A stretch of DNA of 64,000 nt from Pyrus communis (GCF_963583255.1 NC_084817.1:13212121-13276120), one strand, 5' to 3'; positions 21,820 to 34,640 are shown, numbered from the stretch's first letter. The notes: a model not told the origin generated them from the sequence alone. A program made the numbers and translations.

Positions 21820-23331
21820 CTTACCACTTCTCAACATGATTGCCTTGGCAGATTTGAATCCTCCTTTCGGAATCACCTGCGTTGAACTTGATAACTTGCC
21901 TTGTTCTCTATTAAATTGCCCCATGAATTCAGCCATTTGTCCCATTTGTCTCTTCAACTCCTTCACCTCTTGAGCTTGATTATGCACCTCATTGGCGTAA
22001 TTGTGCATGTCCTTTGTTTGTTTTTCTTGCCCCTGCGCCAATGTAGTTAGCAATTGAATAACTTGAGAATTATCAAAAGACGAACCTGAGTTGTTTTGGG
22101 ACGATGGTGGTTGGTTGGATTGGTATGGTCGCGGGAATCCAGGTGGGTTTTGTTGAAATCCCCTTTGTGGTGCAGATTGTTGGGCAGGTTGTTGTGCATC
22201 TCTCCATCTGAAATTTGGGTGGTCTCTCCAACCTGGATTATATGTGTTAGAATATGGATCGTTCCTCGGTTGGTTTTGATTCCCATAACCTATGGCATTG
22301 GCAGATTCCCATCCCCCATTCTCTATTAATTGAGGGCATGTCTCGGATGGATGCCCTTGCATTGTACACACGCCACACACTTGGTTTTCTTGCGATTTTG
22401 ACCCCTTGACAACCTGAGACACGAGAGAAGTAAGATTAGCCAATTGTGACTGAATATCAGAAATTGCACTTACCTCATTCACACTTTGTTGTCGTGGCCC
22501 TTCTCTTTGTCCAACACCTTCATATTGTTGTGCATTTAGAGCACGGTTTGCAATTAGGGTCTTGGCTGCCATAGGTGTTTTGTCCACCAATGCACCTCCC
22601 GCCGAAGCATCGAGCATTTGCCTTTCAATGGGAAGAAGGCCCTCATAGAAGTATTGAAGGAGAAGCTCCTCCTTCATTTGATGTTGAGGACATGATGCAA
22701 CAAGGGTTTTAAAACGCTCGTAGTATGCCGGAAAAGATTCTCCTTGACTTTGTTGGATTCCGCTAATTTTCTTCCTCAAGAGAATGACTTTTGAAGTAGG
22801 GAAGAACTTCTCCAAGAAGGCTCTCTTCATGCTCTCCCAAGAAGTAACGGTCCCGGGTGCCAATTCATAAAGCCAATCCTTAGCCTTTTCCACAAGAGAG
22901 AATGGAAAAGCCTTCATCATCAGAATGTTCCCATCGACATTTATGGGTGTCATGCTCGAACAAACAACCTCGAACTCCTTGAGATGCTTGTTGGGATCTT
23001 CCATGGAAAGCCCATGGTACTTCGGAATGTGGTGCAACAAGCTTGACTTCAATTCGAATTCATCGGTCTTGTCTTGGGCAGCCGCGGGGTATTGAATGCA
23101 AAGAGGGGCTGCATTGGCCACACCTGAGGCAGAAAGCTCTTTAATGGTTCGATTATCCACGGCCATGGTTGGTACTTCCTCTTTAACCCAATCCGTGGCT
23201 TCCTCTTCTACTTCAGGTTCGGGACTAGGAGGATTAGACTCTTGCAATTTCTTGTTCCTTCTCAAAGTCCTCTCGAAATCACCGTCAAAGTCGGAGATTT
23301 GCTCACGAACAGGTTGTGAGTTACGGGTCAT
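21815..23331 (-). CDS. E1 gag (5' part of gag-pol, cut off by E2)
   Basis: The ATG at 23331 starts the capsid/nucleocapsid part, which ends at the E2 junction after the GKEV codons. It has a retrotransposon gag domain (for example SWESMKRAFLEKFFPTS) and a CCHC zinc knuckle CGVCTMQGHPSETC followed by a Q/N/P-rich linker and a helical stretch (KELKRQMGQMAEFMGQF). It is about 72% alike to E2 gag by eye. The frame runs a few codons into the E2 LTR before a stop. It binds and packages element RNA in cytoplasmic particles in related elements. Confidence 0.9.
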
Positions 23332-23523
23332 AAACTAGTACCTACACACAAAAGTAAACAAGATAAGTAACCAACTTAATAGACTTGGCACAAGTAAGAA
23401 AACAAATTGCCACACACGGCACAAAAACACATACACACGGTGCAAAAAAAAATTAAAACAAAACATAAACTAAACTAAACAATTTAAACAAGACTCAAGA
23501 CAAGGGATTAGCAACTTTGCCAA
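23332..23523 (-). other. E1 gag leader
   Basis: About 190 bp of A-rich (plus strand) untranslated sequence between the PBS and the gag ATG. No gene is seen. Confidence 0.6.
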
Positions 23524-23541
23524 TCCCCGGCAACGGCGCCA
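23524..23541 (-). other. E1 primer-binding site
   Basis: The minus strand reads TGGCGCCGTTGCCGGGGA, identical to the E11 site, 5 bp inside the LTR end. The unmutated form suggests normal tRNA priming. Confidence 0.92.
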
Positions 23542-23546
23542 AAATT

Positions 23547-26009
23547 TGATACGTGTATTATACGCACACAAACTAAACCCTATTTGTGACAATTGTAGTA
23601 ATGATGTAAGTAGGGATCGTTCTAACCGGGGATTAACTAGGGGTGCTAATCTAATTTGAATTGACTTTAAAACACAAAAACTAAATGTAAATACTCTTAA
23701 CAAGACTACTATGACTCAGAATGGCTTTGAAAAACTCAAACTGCCTAAAACAATCAAACTGACTCAAATAGAAACTAGAACTTGATTTAGACGAATTTGA
23801 AACTGTTTATGACTCCAAAAGCTTAAAGATACAAAAATATAACAAATACGAATGATTAAGACTCAACGAAATATGGGGGAAATGTGTTTGGACGATATTA
23901 AATTAATTGGACAGAATATAATTAAAGGCAAAATGTAAATATGAATGTGATGAAAATATGGATGATGGAATAGCCAAGGGGTTCTTCTCCACACATGTTA
24001 CATTTGCATACAATATTGATTCTCAGTTGGTCTTTCGATAAGTTGTGAAACTCAATGCTCCAAGTTAATTAGGTCCGCTTAACTTAACTTTCAGATTTCC
24101 CTAAATTCGTTGGATTGAATGGAATACGTATTACAACCAAATTATTCTTAATCAAAGTCCCTAACTATGGAATACGCATGATAGAGACATTCAACAAAGA
24201 TCATTAAGTTCAATGAAAATTATAAGTGTTGACGAGGCATTCGTTACTATGGAATACGCATGAAACTTATGCCAAGAATTCTTTTAACGCGATTGTTTAT
24301 AAGCAACCTCCACTACTTGTGAATATAAGTTCATAACGATTAGGTGAAACTCACTTATATTCTAGCGTCATGTTCATGCATGAAAATTAAGCTTGCAATC
24401 TCAATGAACATACATAAATAAGTTATCAATCAAACAGTTAAACGAATTGAATCCACAACTTATGAAATTCCAACCAAAAGTAATCAATTCATATTGCAAA
24501 TATAAACATAGTTTCGAATCACCCCCTAGCTAAAGGGGGTTTAGTTCCTCATAACCTTGAAATCAAAGAAACAACTAAACATTCCAACAACTCAAACTTG
24601 AATTGTATGAACGTTTAGGCACTCTTCTCTTCCATTACAAAACAAAGAAAATTGAATTCAAACATTGAAATCAAAGAAACACCTAAACATTCCAACAACT
24701 CAAACTTGAATTGTATGAACGTTTAGGGACTCTTCTCTTCCTCGTTGTTGTGGCACAAGGTCTAAGGTGAGCTTTGGGGATTATGTGAAGTGTTTTGGAG
24801 GGATGGGAAGTGGTTGGATAGTGGCTACAATGGAGGATAAAAACTGCACAGATTGGAAGGATATGCACGGCAATGGATGTGTATTTGTGTTGTGTGTTGT
24901 GTTGTGAAAAATGAATGAATCCATTGTGGCTAGGTTGCATGCTTATTTATAGGTAAATGAGAGGGAACATGACAGCTTGGAATAGGTGGAAATGTGGCTG
25001 CAAGTTTGGTGAATGATTATGAGTGAATGCATGTGAATGTGGCTAGGTTGGAAAGCTGGAATTGCTGGAATTGTAATGTACCCCACGGCATTGATTGTGT
25101 TTGAGTGTTGTGGCTGCAATGTTTGTTGGTTAAAGATGCATGTGGATGTATTATACAATGGGAAAGTATGTGATTGATAATTAGGGTGAATGGTGGCTGC
25201 AATGATGAAGTGTGATGGCTGAAAATGCAAGGGAAGTATGGAATGCATGTGAAATGTAAAGGGAAAAGCTGGAAATGGCTAGGAAGGTCACGGCATAGAC
25301 TTGTTTGTGTTGATGATGATGCATGTGATGGGTGGGAACAAAAGGGGGAAACATGGCACAAGGGTGCTTGAGTGAATGATTGAATGTGCATGTGGATTAA
25401 AGAATGAGTGGTGGTGTAATGATGAAGTGAATGCATGTGTTGATGACTAGGTTAGTGGGTGGAAATCTGAAAATGGCATAAGGGAATGGGAGCTCACGGT
25501 TTTGGCTAGTGTTTGAATGTGTAAAGTGTGTGTGAATGCATGTGAAGATGCTAATAAATAATGCATGTAGGGTTAGGAAATAAAATCATAACTTAAAGGG
25601 GGATGATTAAAGGGTGTTGAAAGGTTTTGCATGGCTTTGAAGTGATTGTGGATTGGGCTAGAGTTTAAGTACATGACATGGACCCAAATTGCTCATCCTT
25701 GCATGGCAAGGAATGGTGTTTGTGTTAAGCCCATGGCAAGGTGTTATGTGATTGGGTTAGGGCCATTGTTTTGTGTCTTCAAGTGCATACAAGGCCTTCA
25801 ATTTCATCCAACACTTGGGCTCCAAGTATAAGCTATCCATCCTTAGCCCAATAGTGCTCCAAAACACTCCACAATGCATCCTTTCGTCAAACACGTCTTA
25901 TTATCCTGAAAACACACAAAAGAAGCATAAAGGACTAAAATAACTAAAGAAACACAACGTAAATGCACGAGAACAAGCAAAGTAAGTCGCCTAAATATGC
26001 TCCTATCAT
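23547..26009 (-). repeat. E1 5' LTR (2463 bp)
   Basis: On the minus strand it begins TGATAGGAGCATATTTAGGC and ends ACGTATCA; the termini TGATA/TATCA are perfect inverted repeats. It aligns along its length with the E2 5' LTR, including the 260-bp U5 part missing from the E2 3' LTR. The TATA box on the minus strand is at 24944-24951. Confidence 0.92.
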
Positions 26010-26285
26010 TATGACGATGATTATACGAGCTTGAAAATATGGTCTGAGCTTCCGAGTTGCAATAATTAGCGCCAAAATTAATTTCTCGATCTTCAGATAT
26101 CTAGTTTCCGCATCGAGAAAAGCTTTAGAAGTGTAAAATACTAGCAGTTGGGCCCCCAGCTCTTCTCGTATGAGGAAATAGCTCATTGCTACTTCTGAGA
26201 CTGCCAAGTAAATGTATAAATCCTCCGCTACTTCCAGCTTGAACAGTAAGGGAGGTGATGTGAGATACTTCTTCAGGTCTTGCAA
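26010..26285 (-). pseudogene. E4 RNase H fragment
   Basis: A minus-strand frame reads LKKYLTSPPLLFKLEVAEDL and continues with a TSKAFLDAETRYLKIEKL block. This is the pattern of the RNase H region after the RT in Tat elements. It ends in the E1 LTR boundary. Confidence 0.75.
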
Positions 26286-26439
26286 AGTTCTTTCGTACTC
26301 ATCATCTCATTTGTCTCGTTGTGCCCTCTTGATAACCTTCAAAAAAAACTTGCATCGATCAGTAGACCGTGAGAAAAAGCGGTTGAGCGCGGCTGTTATC
26401 CTTCAAGGAAGTTGGAGATTTCTCTAGGATTGCTCTGAT

Positions 26440-27150
26440 CTACTTGGGATATGCTTCGATTCCTCGTTGGGTTACTAGGTATCCTAAGAATCTGCCTGAA
26501 GATACTCCAAATGTGCATTTAGTAGGATTGAGTTTCATCTTGTACTTTCTAAGGACGTCGAAAACTTTTGCCAAATTGCTAATGTGGTCTACTTGCTGCT
26601 TGCCATTTACCATTATGTCGTTGACGTAGACCTCCATGGTTACTCCAATTTACTTCTTGAACATCATGTTTACCAACCGTTGGTAAGTGGCTTCCGCGTT
26701 CTTGAGGCCAAAAGGCATAACCTTGTAGTTGTAAGTGCCTCACTTAATCACAAACGCGATTTTATCCCTATCAGGCTCGTGCATGAGTATTTGGTTATAG
26801 CCAGAGTATGCGTCCAAGAAACTGAGCAGCTGGCTCGTAAAAGTTGAATCTACTAGTAGATCGATTCAAGGAATTGGATAAGGATTTTTCAGGCATACTT
26901 TGTTGAAGTCGGTGTGGTCTACGGAAACCCTCAATTTGCCTTCTTCTTTCCTCATTACTAGTATGACGTTGGCAAGCCATGCTAAGTGTGATAGCTCTTC
27001 TATGAATCTGGCCTCCAATAGCTTGTCGATTTCCGCATCAATAATCGCTACTCGTTCGGGTACGAAATGTCTTCTTTTTTGGATTACCAATTTCGCAACT
27101 AGGTCGACATGTAACTTATGGCAAGCTATCTTGGGGTCGATGTCGGGCAT
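26440..27150 (-). pseudogene. E4 reverse transcriptase fragments
   Basis: Two minus-strand pieces are recognisable. One at 26866-27150 holds the N-terminal RT motifs (DPKIACHKLHVD, KRRHFVPERVAIIDAEIDKL, KNPYPIP). One at 26440-26637 holds the catalytic region (VYVNDIMVNGK where VYxDDMxVK is usual, then LNPTKCTFGVSSGRFLGYLV). The first catalytic Asp is replaced by Asn. Stops and frame changes separate the pieces. Confidence 0.8.
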
Positions 27151-27199
27151 GTAAGAAGGTCACCATGCAAAGACGTCACGATTTTTCCTAAGGAAAATT

Positions 27200-28052
27200 G
27201 TGAGCTCCTCATTTTCCATCAGGCTCAGACGTGAGCCAATTCTAGCAATCTTCTCCAGCTGCTGGGGATCAAGAATGATGTGTTCAACATCCTTTTTGGG
27301 TTTCTATCCCACCTTGTCTGCTGGCGCTTTAATTTGGACACCATCTAATGTCTTCTTTTTATACTCCTTCAGCACTTGCTTAGTGCATCGTCGAGATGCG
27401 GCCTGGTCAAATTTGATTTCTCTGACTCCTTCTCCCGAGTTGCAAAATTGGATTTTTTTGATACTTGACAAAGGTTACGGCATCCAACTTTATCAACCAA
27501 GGTCACCCTAGAATCTTGTTGTAGGGAGACGGGTCGCTTACTATCGTGAACGTCTGCTTTGAGACAACTGGCGGTGTTCTCACGTCAAGTGTGATGTTGT
27601 CAGTGGTAGTCTAGGTGTGTCCATTAAATTCGATGTGTACCTCCGCTCAGTGTATGATTATGCTTTCTAGGCCCATCTTTTGAATTACTGATAGCTAAAA
27701 TAGGTTGACTGTACTTTCGTTATCAACCATCATTATGTCAACTATAGCATGGGCTAGTTGGACGGATACCAGTAGTGCGTCATCGTGTGGGAAATCGATG
27801 CCTTCAGCATCATGCTCAGTGAAGCCAATGATGGGTCTAGGCTGTGTGTTGATTGCATGGACTTATTAGCCTAGTAGAGCCTATTGGATTCTTCCTCTTC
27901 TTAGAATTATTGGTGGCCCGCAAGTGCTTGAATTTGATGAAGATGCCATTAATCTGAATCGTATTAGTTGGTGGCTCTTCGTCAGCATCTACGTTCCTTC
28001 TAGGTTGTGCAGTTGGCTTGTCCAAGTATCTGTCGAGCTTGCCTTCTTTCAC
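27200..28052 (-). pseudogene. E4 protease region
   Basis: Minus-strand fragments include KMGLESIIIH, PSPYNKILG, PWLIKLDAVTFVKYQ and, further upstream, KEGKLDRYLDKPTAQPRRNV. These resemble the aspartic protease region of Tat elements and its N-terminal spacer. Several stops are present. Confidence 0.65.
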
Positions 28053-29183
28053 GAGCTTCCCTAGGTAGCTCTTCCAAGTGTAGCAGTTGTCAGTTGGTGT
28101 GGTCCAACTTGGAAGTATCTCCCTTTGATTGTTTTAGCAGCTTGAACCATGGTTCGCTCTTGATGTCGCGAAGAATTTGGTAGATTAGGATTGAGAACTT
28201 AGAGTACTTCTTAGGTGTCGAACCACCTTTAGTAGGGGATCGGTCTCTATGCTTGGCTTCCTACTTGCTTTTATTGTTGTACTGCTTCATATCCTCCTTC
28301 TTTTGAGCTATTGCCAATTCTTTTCAAGGTTGCTCAGGTGCCTTTTCTGCTCACCGAGCCTCGTCCCAAAGTGCATGCTTCTTTGCTAGAGTGAAAGAGT
28401 CTGCCAAAATTAGATCTTCTTTCATGATCAATTCTTGAGACAACGGGTAGTCTGCTGAAAGTCCTTTTTAGAATGTTGCACTAGCTATCAAGTTATCACA
28501 TCCGACTATATTCACGTTCTTTGCTTTAAACCTCTTCACATAGTCGCGAAAGCAATTACTTTTGGTTTTTCTTGACGTTGAACAAATGGTCAGACTTTTT
28601 CCTGACCGAGTGGTAGGATGAATATTCTTTGGTGAAAACCAAAGAAATATCATTGAAACTCCAGATGGATCGTGGCGGCAAAGTGTGGAACCAATCTTAT
28701 GTCTCACCTTGCAAAGTTATGGCAACTATTTTACACATAAAAGCATTATTATTCCGATAAAGGACCATTGTGCTTCGGTAGTGCTTCAAGTGCCTATCTG
28801 GATCTCCATCTCCTTAGAATGATGTGAAATGTGGCATGCTGAACTTGCGTGGAGGCTCTACTTACTCGATCTCGTCTGTGAAGGATGACCTGCTTGTGTT
28901 GGTCATGTCCCATCGTAACGCCTCATCAATGACCTCGTTACGTTAAAAATTATGCAATCATTCGAACAATAGCTCCTGGTTCATCGTTGGCCCAGAAATC
29001 TGAAGCCAGGACCATTTAACCGGTTTTGGCTGCTTAAGACGCCATGAGAATAGGTTGCCCCATGTGTAGTGCACATCTCTGTTAGGCCTCGGCTCAACTC
29101 GAGAGTTCGCTAGGTTCGCACCGGGTTACGGTTCGGGCCGACTCGCCTTGGGCTTATGCCCTTGAGATTTGAAGTGGCGCGAC
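28053..29183 (-). pseudogene. E4 gag remnant
   Basis: The minus-strand frame 28468-28707 has FRDYVKRFKAKNVNIVGCDN, a conserved gag helix of this group. The rest is frame-shifted and is followed by GC-rich N-terminal gag sequence up to the E5 LTR. Confidence 0.65.
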
Positions 29184-31302
29184 TGATAGGAGCATATTTA
29201 TGCGACTTAATTGGCTTGTTCTCATGCATTTACGTTGTGTTTTCTTAGTTCTTTAAGTCTTTTAAGCCATTTTCCTATATTTTCAGGTTTTAAGGGCTAA
29301 AGGAGCAAAGAAGTGCATTTTGGAGTCTTTTGGAGCATTTTTGGGCTAAAGATGGATAGCTTATGCTTGGAGCCAAAGTGTTGGACGAAATTGAAGACCA
29401 AGTGAGTCTAGAATCGAAGGAAGAAGGAGGAATCAAGAATTGGAAACCAGTTTCCATTATTGGGAGTTTCCATTTGTGAAGGTGTCCATTTTTGAAGTTT
29501 CCAAATAATGTTGGTTGCCTAAATCACATGTTCTAGAAGCCCTAGACATGTCCTAAATTGTGCCGCACCTTACCTTCCTTTTCTCTCCCAAAATCTGCAA
29601 GATTATGTCACAATCCCTTTCTTAAAAGTCTTAGCCACACCTATACATTCCCTTTCACTCAAAATCTGCAAGTTTAATTGCACTTTCCTCTTCTTTTCCT
29701 CCCTTTGCCGCAAGACTTAGCCTTCTCCTTAATTCCTAATTTCAATTACCTATTCTAAAGGGATTTAACTTAATTCCTGATTCTTAGAATGGATTTGGGG
29801 AATTAAACACTTACTTATTTCCTATGCAAGCCTTGTCGTGCAAGGGAGATAGTTCTTTCCTATTTCCTTGCATTAAAACACATTCCTATTGTGCTTTATG
29901 CCATTGCCGCACCTATTAACCACTTTCCTTTAATTTTCTGATTTGATTTCCTATTTCTAGAAGCTTTTGACTTAATTTCTGTTTACCTAAATAACCTAGG
30001 GTTTTAATTCCTGAAATCCTATAAAGAAACATTCTTGTTGCAGCCACAAAGGATTGATTCATTCACCATTCACGCCAGAAAATCATTACATCCCTCTAAC
30101 ACATTCAGTCATTCACCATTCTCCATATTTTCTGCACAAAAACTTCCCTTGCCGTCCCCTACATCCATCCCAACCCTAAATCCATCATTCTACATCATCC
30201 ATAACCCCCAAAACTCACAATAACCCCTTGTGCCGCAGCAATTAGGAGAGGAATGAGGCCTTGAACGTTTCATGCTTGCAGATTGGGGCGTTCTTAGGTG
30301 TACTTTGTTCTTGTTTTCAATGTTTACTTTGTTATTACTTTCTGAGTTTGCTGTAATCATGAGTGGCTAAACCCCTAATTAGTTAGGGGAAAGTTTGAAG
30401 CCATGAACATGTTTGAGATATGAATTGATTTCTTCGAATTGTGATTTGTTAAGTTGTGATTGCAATTCAATTATCTGTTTTATTCAAAACTTGTTCTTGT
30501 ATGTTGATTAAGGATGCCTACTTAGTTTTCATGCATGAACTCGATGCTAGTTTATAAACGAGTTTCACCTAATTGTCACAAGTTTATAAACATGAGTAGT
30601 GAAGGTTGCTAGTCACAACCGCGTTAATTGAATTCTTGGCAAGAGTATCATGCATTCATAGTTACAATTGCCCCGTCAACACTTATGATTTTCATAGAGC
30701 ATAATGATCTCTCACTGTATCTCTTCTATGCATTCATGTTGAGGACCGTTGGAGAATAATTTGAATTGTCGCATGCATCATCCAATTCAATGACATAAGG
30801 AAATCTGAGGGTTAATTAGTGCATCACGGTTAACTTGGGGTGTTGAGCATCATAGTTAATGAAAAGCAATTGGAAAATCGATTCATATACAAATGTGTCA
30901 TGTGTGGAGAATGGACCTCTAACTAATCCATCCATCATCTTGTTTCCAAAAATTCGTTTTACAATCTGCCTAGTTTTATAACTTGTTTTGTTATTTCAAT
31001 TTTCGTCAAATCAAAACCCCCCTTTACTTTCTTATTCTATAGTGTTTAGAATCTGTTTAGTTTGTGTTTTAAAGTGTTTTGAATCAACCTATAATCTTAA
31101 ATTCGTCCAAAATTGTGTTTAGAGTCAGAAACTGCCTAGTTAGTGTTTTTAGGCAGTTTTGAGTCTTTTGAACTTGTTTCGAGTCCTTTGAGTCTTTGTG
31201 AACGTTTTTAACTTTGTTTTTATGTTTTTAAGTTAGTTTAGAGGTTTTAGCAAGCCCTCCTAATCCCCGGTCCAGAACGATCCCTACTTGCATCCTTACT
31301 AC
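29184..31302 (+). mobile_element. E5: Athila-type LTR, 3'-truncated, inside E4
   Basis: Starts TGATAGGAGCATATTTATGC. It has TATAAAG at 30020-30026, the conserved AATCCCCGGTCCAGAACGAT block near its end, then stops matching the family after TTACTAC, about 55 bp before the expected LTR end. The flanks (GCGAC to the left, TTGGG to the right) show no duplication. It is a solo or partial LTR whose end was deleted together with some E4 sequence. Confidence 0.8.
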
Positions 31303-31640
31303 TTGGGGAGCATTAGGCTTACTCTGGCCTTGGGTCCACGAGGTCTGGGCTGCTTCCTTGGGAGCTGCAGCTGCAGTTTAGGCCTCCTTGCGCTGGGTCT
31401 GAGCTTGCTACAGGAATGTGGCATGGGCCTGGGCTTGCAACTGCAAGGTGAGGCTTCCACCTTAGGCTCAGATCTCACCGTGAGCTGCCACGATGGCTGC
31501 TATTAGCATAGCCACGGTGGTTCCTCGTGGGGGTGGTGCCGCTCTATTCATCGCCGCGTTAAGCCTCGTAGATCGTCATGGTCCAAATCCTTAACCATAG
31601 GGAGTTCTGTTCGTCGTGGTTTCTAAATATCTAGCCATTG
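31303..31640 (-). pseudogene. E4 5' gag/leader fragment
   Basis: A GC-rich stretch resembling the gag N-terminus seen at 29000-29180 in composition, now separated from it by E5. No open frame of note on the minus strand. Confidence 0.4.
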
Positions 31641-31795
31641 TAATGTTCTTTTACGTTTTATTCAAAGAATTTTATAAAAAAATCTAGGAACAGGAACGTA
31701 TGAAAAATCTACGAATGAACAAGAATTGAGAAACTTTTGAATACAAGAGTCTTCCTCGAGCATGTGAATCAAGGCTCTCAATGAAAGCACCAATT

Positions 31796-32375
31796 TGTGA
31801 ATGCAAATTTCTGCCTTCTTCTCCTTTAATGAAAATGCACCTGCAAAATAATAACACCTAAGATTATGGTCAAGAGCCTCACGCGCCCACAATGAATGAG
31901 GGGCTTTGGCGGAAGAATCTCCGATGCCAAAGTTAGAATTATAGAGAGAAAGTGTTTAGGAGATTTTTGGGAGAGAATGAACTTAGGTTTTTGGAGAAAT
32001 ATGAGGCTATATATAGGGGTGTGGTCGGTCCTATGTGCAGAAATAGGGACCGACCACTTATGGTGATGTTTTGAATATTATTGCAAGATATTTTGTCAAA
32101 TAATTTCTTGCAATTAATTTGGTAATTAATCCCAATTTGAAAGGAATAATTGGGAGTTACCTTGTGGGTGAAGATTTGATGAGGAGTGATGAGAGGGTTT
32201 TGAATAAATATCATTTTGATCACCTTTGACCTTAATTGAGTCGTTATTGTCCGTTGTATGCGCATAGGAATCCCGGTGTGCTTCAAGGGTAATTTTGTCT
32301 TTTTCACCCGAAAGTCCATAGTCGCCTGCATAATTTTCTTGATTGTTTTTGGCTCCACATTGTGTACATGTAGCA
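31796..32375 (-). repeat. E4 5' LTR (tentative ends)
   Basis: On the minus strand it begins TGCTACATGTACAC and ends TTGCATTCACA; just inside follows AATTGGTGCTTTCATTGAGA, the usual start of the internal region in this group. A TATA box (CTATATATAG) lies at 32011-32020 on the minus strand. The outer end is chosen at the TG terminus, without a second LTR to compare. Confidence 0.6.
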
Positions 32376-32892
32376 TTAATGTTAAATTTTAGTAATTCAC
32401 GAAATATGTTAGATTATTTTCAACATACTTTAGATGGTTTAGTTTTTTTTGTTATTTTCAATCAGGGAAAGTTCAAAATCCAGAATATCATCAGGTAACT
32501 AAAACACATTTTAATATACATAATTTTGTTACTTTCATCAAACAAATTTTTTTTAGATTATAATAGGTTAGATAACATAAGTGAACACAAACAAATAAGA
32601 GCAATTAGAAATTTAAAACAATTAAAATTTGTGATTTACAATACAAAGCTGAGTATGCTTCAGATTTCTTTAAATATTTAGGAAGAACATGTAGAATTAG
32701 TGGTATTAATTTATTAGATACTTATATGACAAAAATAAAAGGACCAATAGGAGAAAGATTTGGAATGAATGACAAAAGCATCTAAAGAAAAATGATATTG
32801 CAATAGGGCCTAGAATTCAACATGCATATGATATACTTAGATAAGAGTGTAGCCAAATAAAAGTTAAGATACAAATTAGGAAACAATTTTAA

Positions 32893-33141
32893 ATGAGTTG
32901 TAAAAATATAAATTTACCGCAACAGTATGGTTGTCATAAGAAGAATAAGCATAAGAAAATGTACAAAAAGAAATACAAATCATACAAACCCTATAAACAA
33001 CATAAAACCTCAAGAACATATAGAAAGCGAAAATATATTCAAAAACAATTTAGGAAAAGAAATGATAAACCTTGGATTGGAAAATATAAAGCACCAAAAG
33101 ATAAAAGTAGTTCTAAATGTTATTTATGTGGAGAAGTATGA
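32893..33141 (+). pseudogene. Caulimovirid coat-protein C-terminus with broken zinc knuckle
   Basis: The frame is Lys/Arg/Tyr-rich and ends with KCYLCGEV followed by TGA (33139-33141); the reading continues as YIRPKCPK. The knuckle thus has a stop inside it and Tyr in place of the zinc-binding His. Basic region plus CCHC is the standard layout of caulimovirid coat proteins. Confidence 0.7.
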
Positions 33142-33171
33142 TATATTAGACCAAAATGTCCAAAATTAGGT

Positions 33172-33470
33172 AAAATACATTTGATGGAGTTATTTAAATT
33201 AGAAAAAGATAAAGATATTCAGTCAATACATAGTTTAGATAATTTAAGTGATAATGAGATTATCTATAGTATATAGAGTATTAATAAAATAGGGTCAGAC
33301 TCAGAAGATTCAAGTATATAGAAATAAAATGCATTTGATGGAGTTATTTAAATTAGAAAAAGATGAAGATATTCAATCAATACATAGTTTAGATAATTTG
33401 AGTGATAATGAGATTATCTATAGTATATAGAGTATTAATAAGATAGAGTCGGACTCAAAAGATTCAAGTA
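33172..33470 (+). repeat. Tandem duplication of about 155 bp inside the pararetrovirus remnant
   Basis: The segment from ATGGAGTTATTTAAATTAG to the GATTCAAGTA end occurs at about 33184-33320 and again at about 33338-33470 with a few base differences. Both copies encode an acidic stretch ending at the same in-frame stop (TATAGTATATAG). Confidence 0.8.
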
Positions 33471-34249
33471 ATTCAAATAATGATTTAGAAGCGTATATGT
33501 GTGCATTCATAGAAAAGCAACATGAAGAAAAGTATAAATATATTAATTTAGGTTGGCCGGAAAAATGTCATAAGTGTAATAAGTTAGTTGCAAATAAATA
33601 CTATAATACATATTCAATATTGTGTGAAAAGTGTTAGAAGTTAATTCAGTAGAATCACAAGAGAGTATTGAAATATTAGGAAATATTGTTCATAGTATAG
33701 AGAAACAAAAAAAATAGTTCTTTAATTACCATAAATTGTGAAATAGAATTAGCAAAATGTTACAAAATACCAACACACAGCTATGATAGATACATGAACT
33801 ACTAAAAGTATCAAAATAGAAAAATTAGTACCAGAAAAATATAAACAAAAATTTGCAAAACTAGTAAAAATAACACACTTTGATGAGAGACAAGTATATT
33901 TACAACATTGCATAAGTAAATAGTCCCTTAGAGTAGAAAACCAACAATTCAATTTACCATTAACATTTGTTTCACCAGTAGGATTATATCCATTTGTTTT
34001 AAGTTTAAACTTTTTGAAAAGATTACAAGGTTTTTTATTTATGAATCCTAACATAATATTTTTTAAGAGAGGTATAACAATAATTAACCAAAGTAATACC
34101 TTAAAAGCATAAATATAGAAGAATCAAGCATTCAAGATAATTATATTTAGAAAATTCAAAAGAAAATGATGAGCATAATAATATAGAAGAATTTGATGAA
34201 GAAATATTTGGACATGATTATTAGCAAAATTAGATATAATTAATCCAAA

Positions 34250-34640
34250 TTTAACTATTAAAACAGTTGATATGCCTTGTAGTCTATTAGATAAGCAAGA
34301 GTTTTAGCGCTAAATAAAAGAGTTATTAAATTTAAAAGTAATTTAAATTTAAAAGTAATTAGACCTTCAAAATCTAGACACAGATCAGCAACATTCATAG
34401 TTAGAAAACATTTAGAATTAAAGAAAGGTAAGGCTAGAATAGTTTATAATTACAGGAGATTAAATGATATTACATATGAAGATAATTATAAATTACAAAA
34501 TAAAGATGAGCTTATAAACAAAATTCAAGAGAGTAAATATTTTAGCAAATTTGATTGTAAATCAGGTTTTTGGAAAATAAGATTAGCAGAAGAATTAATT
34601 AAGTGGACAGCTTTTACTTATCCAGAAGGACATTTTGAAT
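34250..34640 (+). pseudogene. Caulimovirid reverse transcriptase fragment
   Basis: Reads IRPSKSRHRSATFIVRKH, then KARIVYNYRRLND, FSKFDCKSGFWKIRLAEE and WTAFTYPEGHFE before a TGA (34640-34642). These are conserved RT blocks up to the region before the catalytic YxDD; the catalytic part itself is not seen. An upstream in-frame TAG interrupts it near 34305. Confidence 0.8.

Larger units (their letters stand above)
1..26009 (-). mobile_element. E1: Athila-type Ty3/gypsy LTR retrotransposon (outer), 3' LTR off window, split by E2
   Basis: Reading on the minus strand from the right: 5' LTR (23547-26009), primer-binding site (23524-23541), gag start (23331), then E2 interrupts at 21815/7583, then protease, reverse transcriptase, RNase H and integrase to the stop at 3564, the antisense aORF (2627-3313) and a non-coding tail that leaves the window at position 1. 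The LTR ends form a 5-bp inverted repeat, TGATA and TATCA. Removing E2 and one copy of its duplication leaves a continuous frame of 1844 codons including the stop. The Athila assignment rests on family recognition of the protease DLGAS motif, the RT FMDD motif and the PBS sequence. The right flank is 26010-26014 (ttatg); its partner is outside the window. Confidence 0.92.
26010..32375 (-). mobile_element. E4: degenerate Tat-type Ty3/gypsy retrotransposon interrupted by E1 and E5
   Basis: Reading on the minus strand: a probable 5' LTR (31796-32375), gag remnants (28000-29180 and about 31303-31640), protease and RT remnants (26440-27800) and RNase H ending where E1 was inserted at 26009. Many stops and frameshifts show that it is old. 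The rest lies off the left edge, beyond E1. The Tat assignment rests on family recognition of the RT/RNase H fragments. Confidence 0.75.

Noticed and set aside
21815..26009. A separate third element made only of gag and LTR
   Set aside because: The exact ACCTC duplication and frame continuity with 3564-7583 show it is the 5' half of E1.
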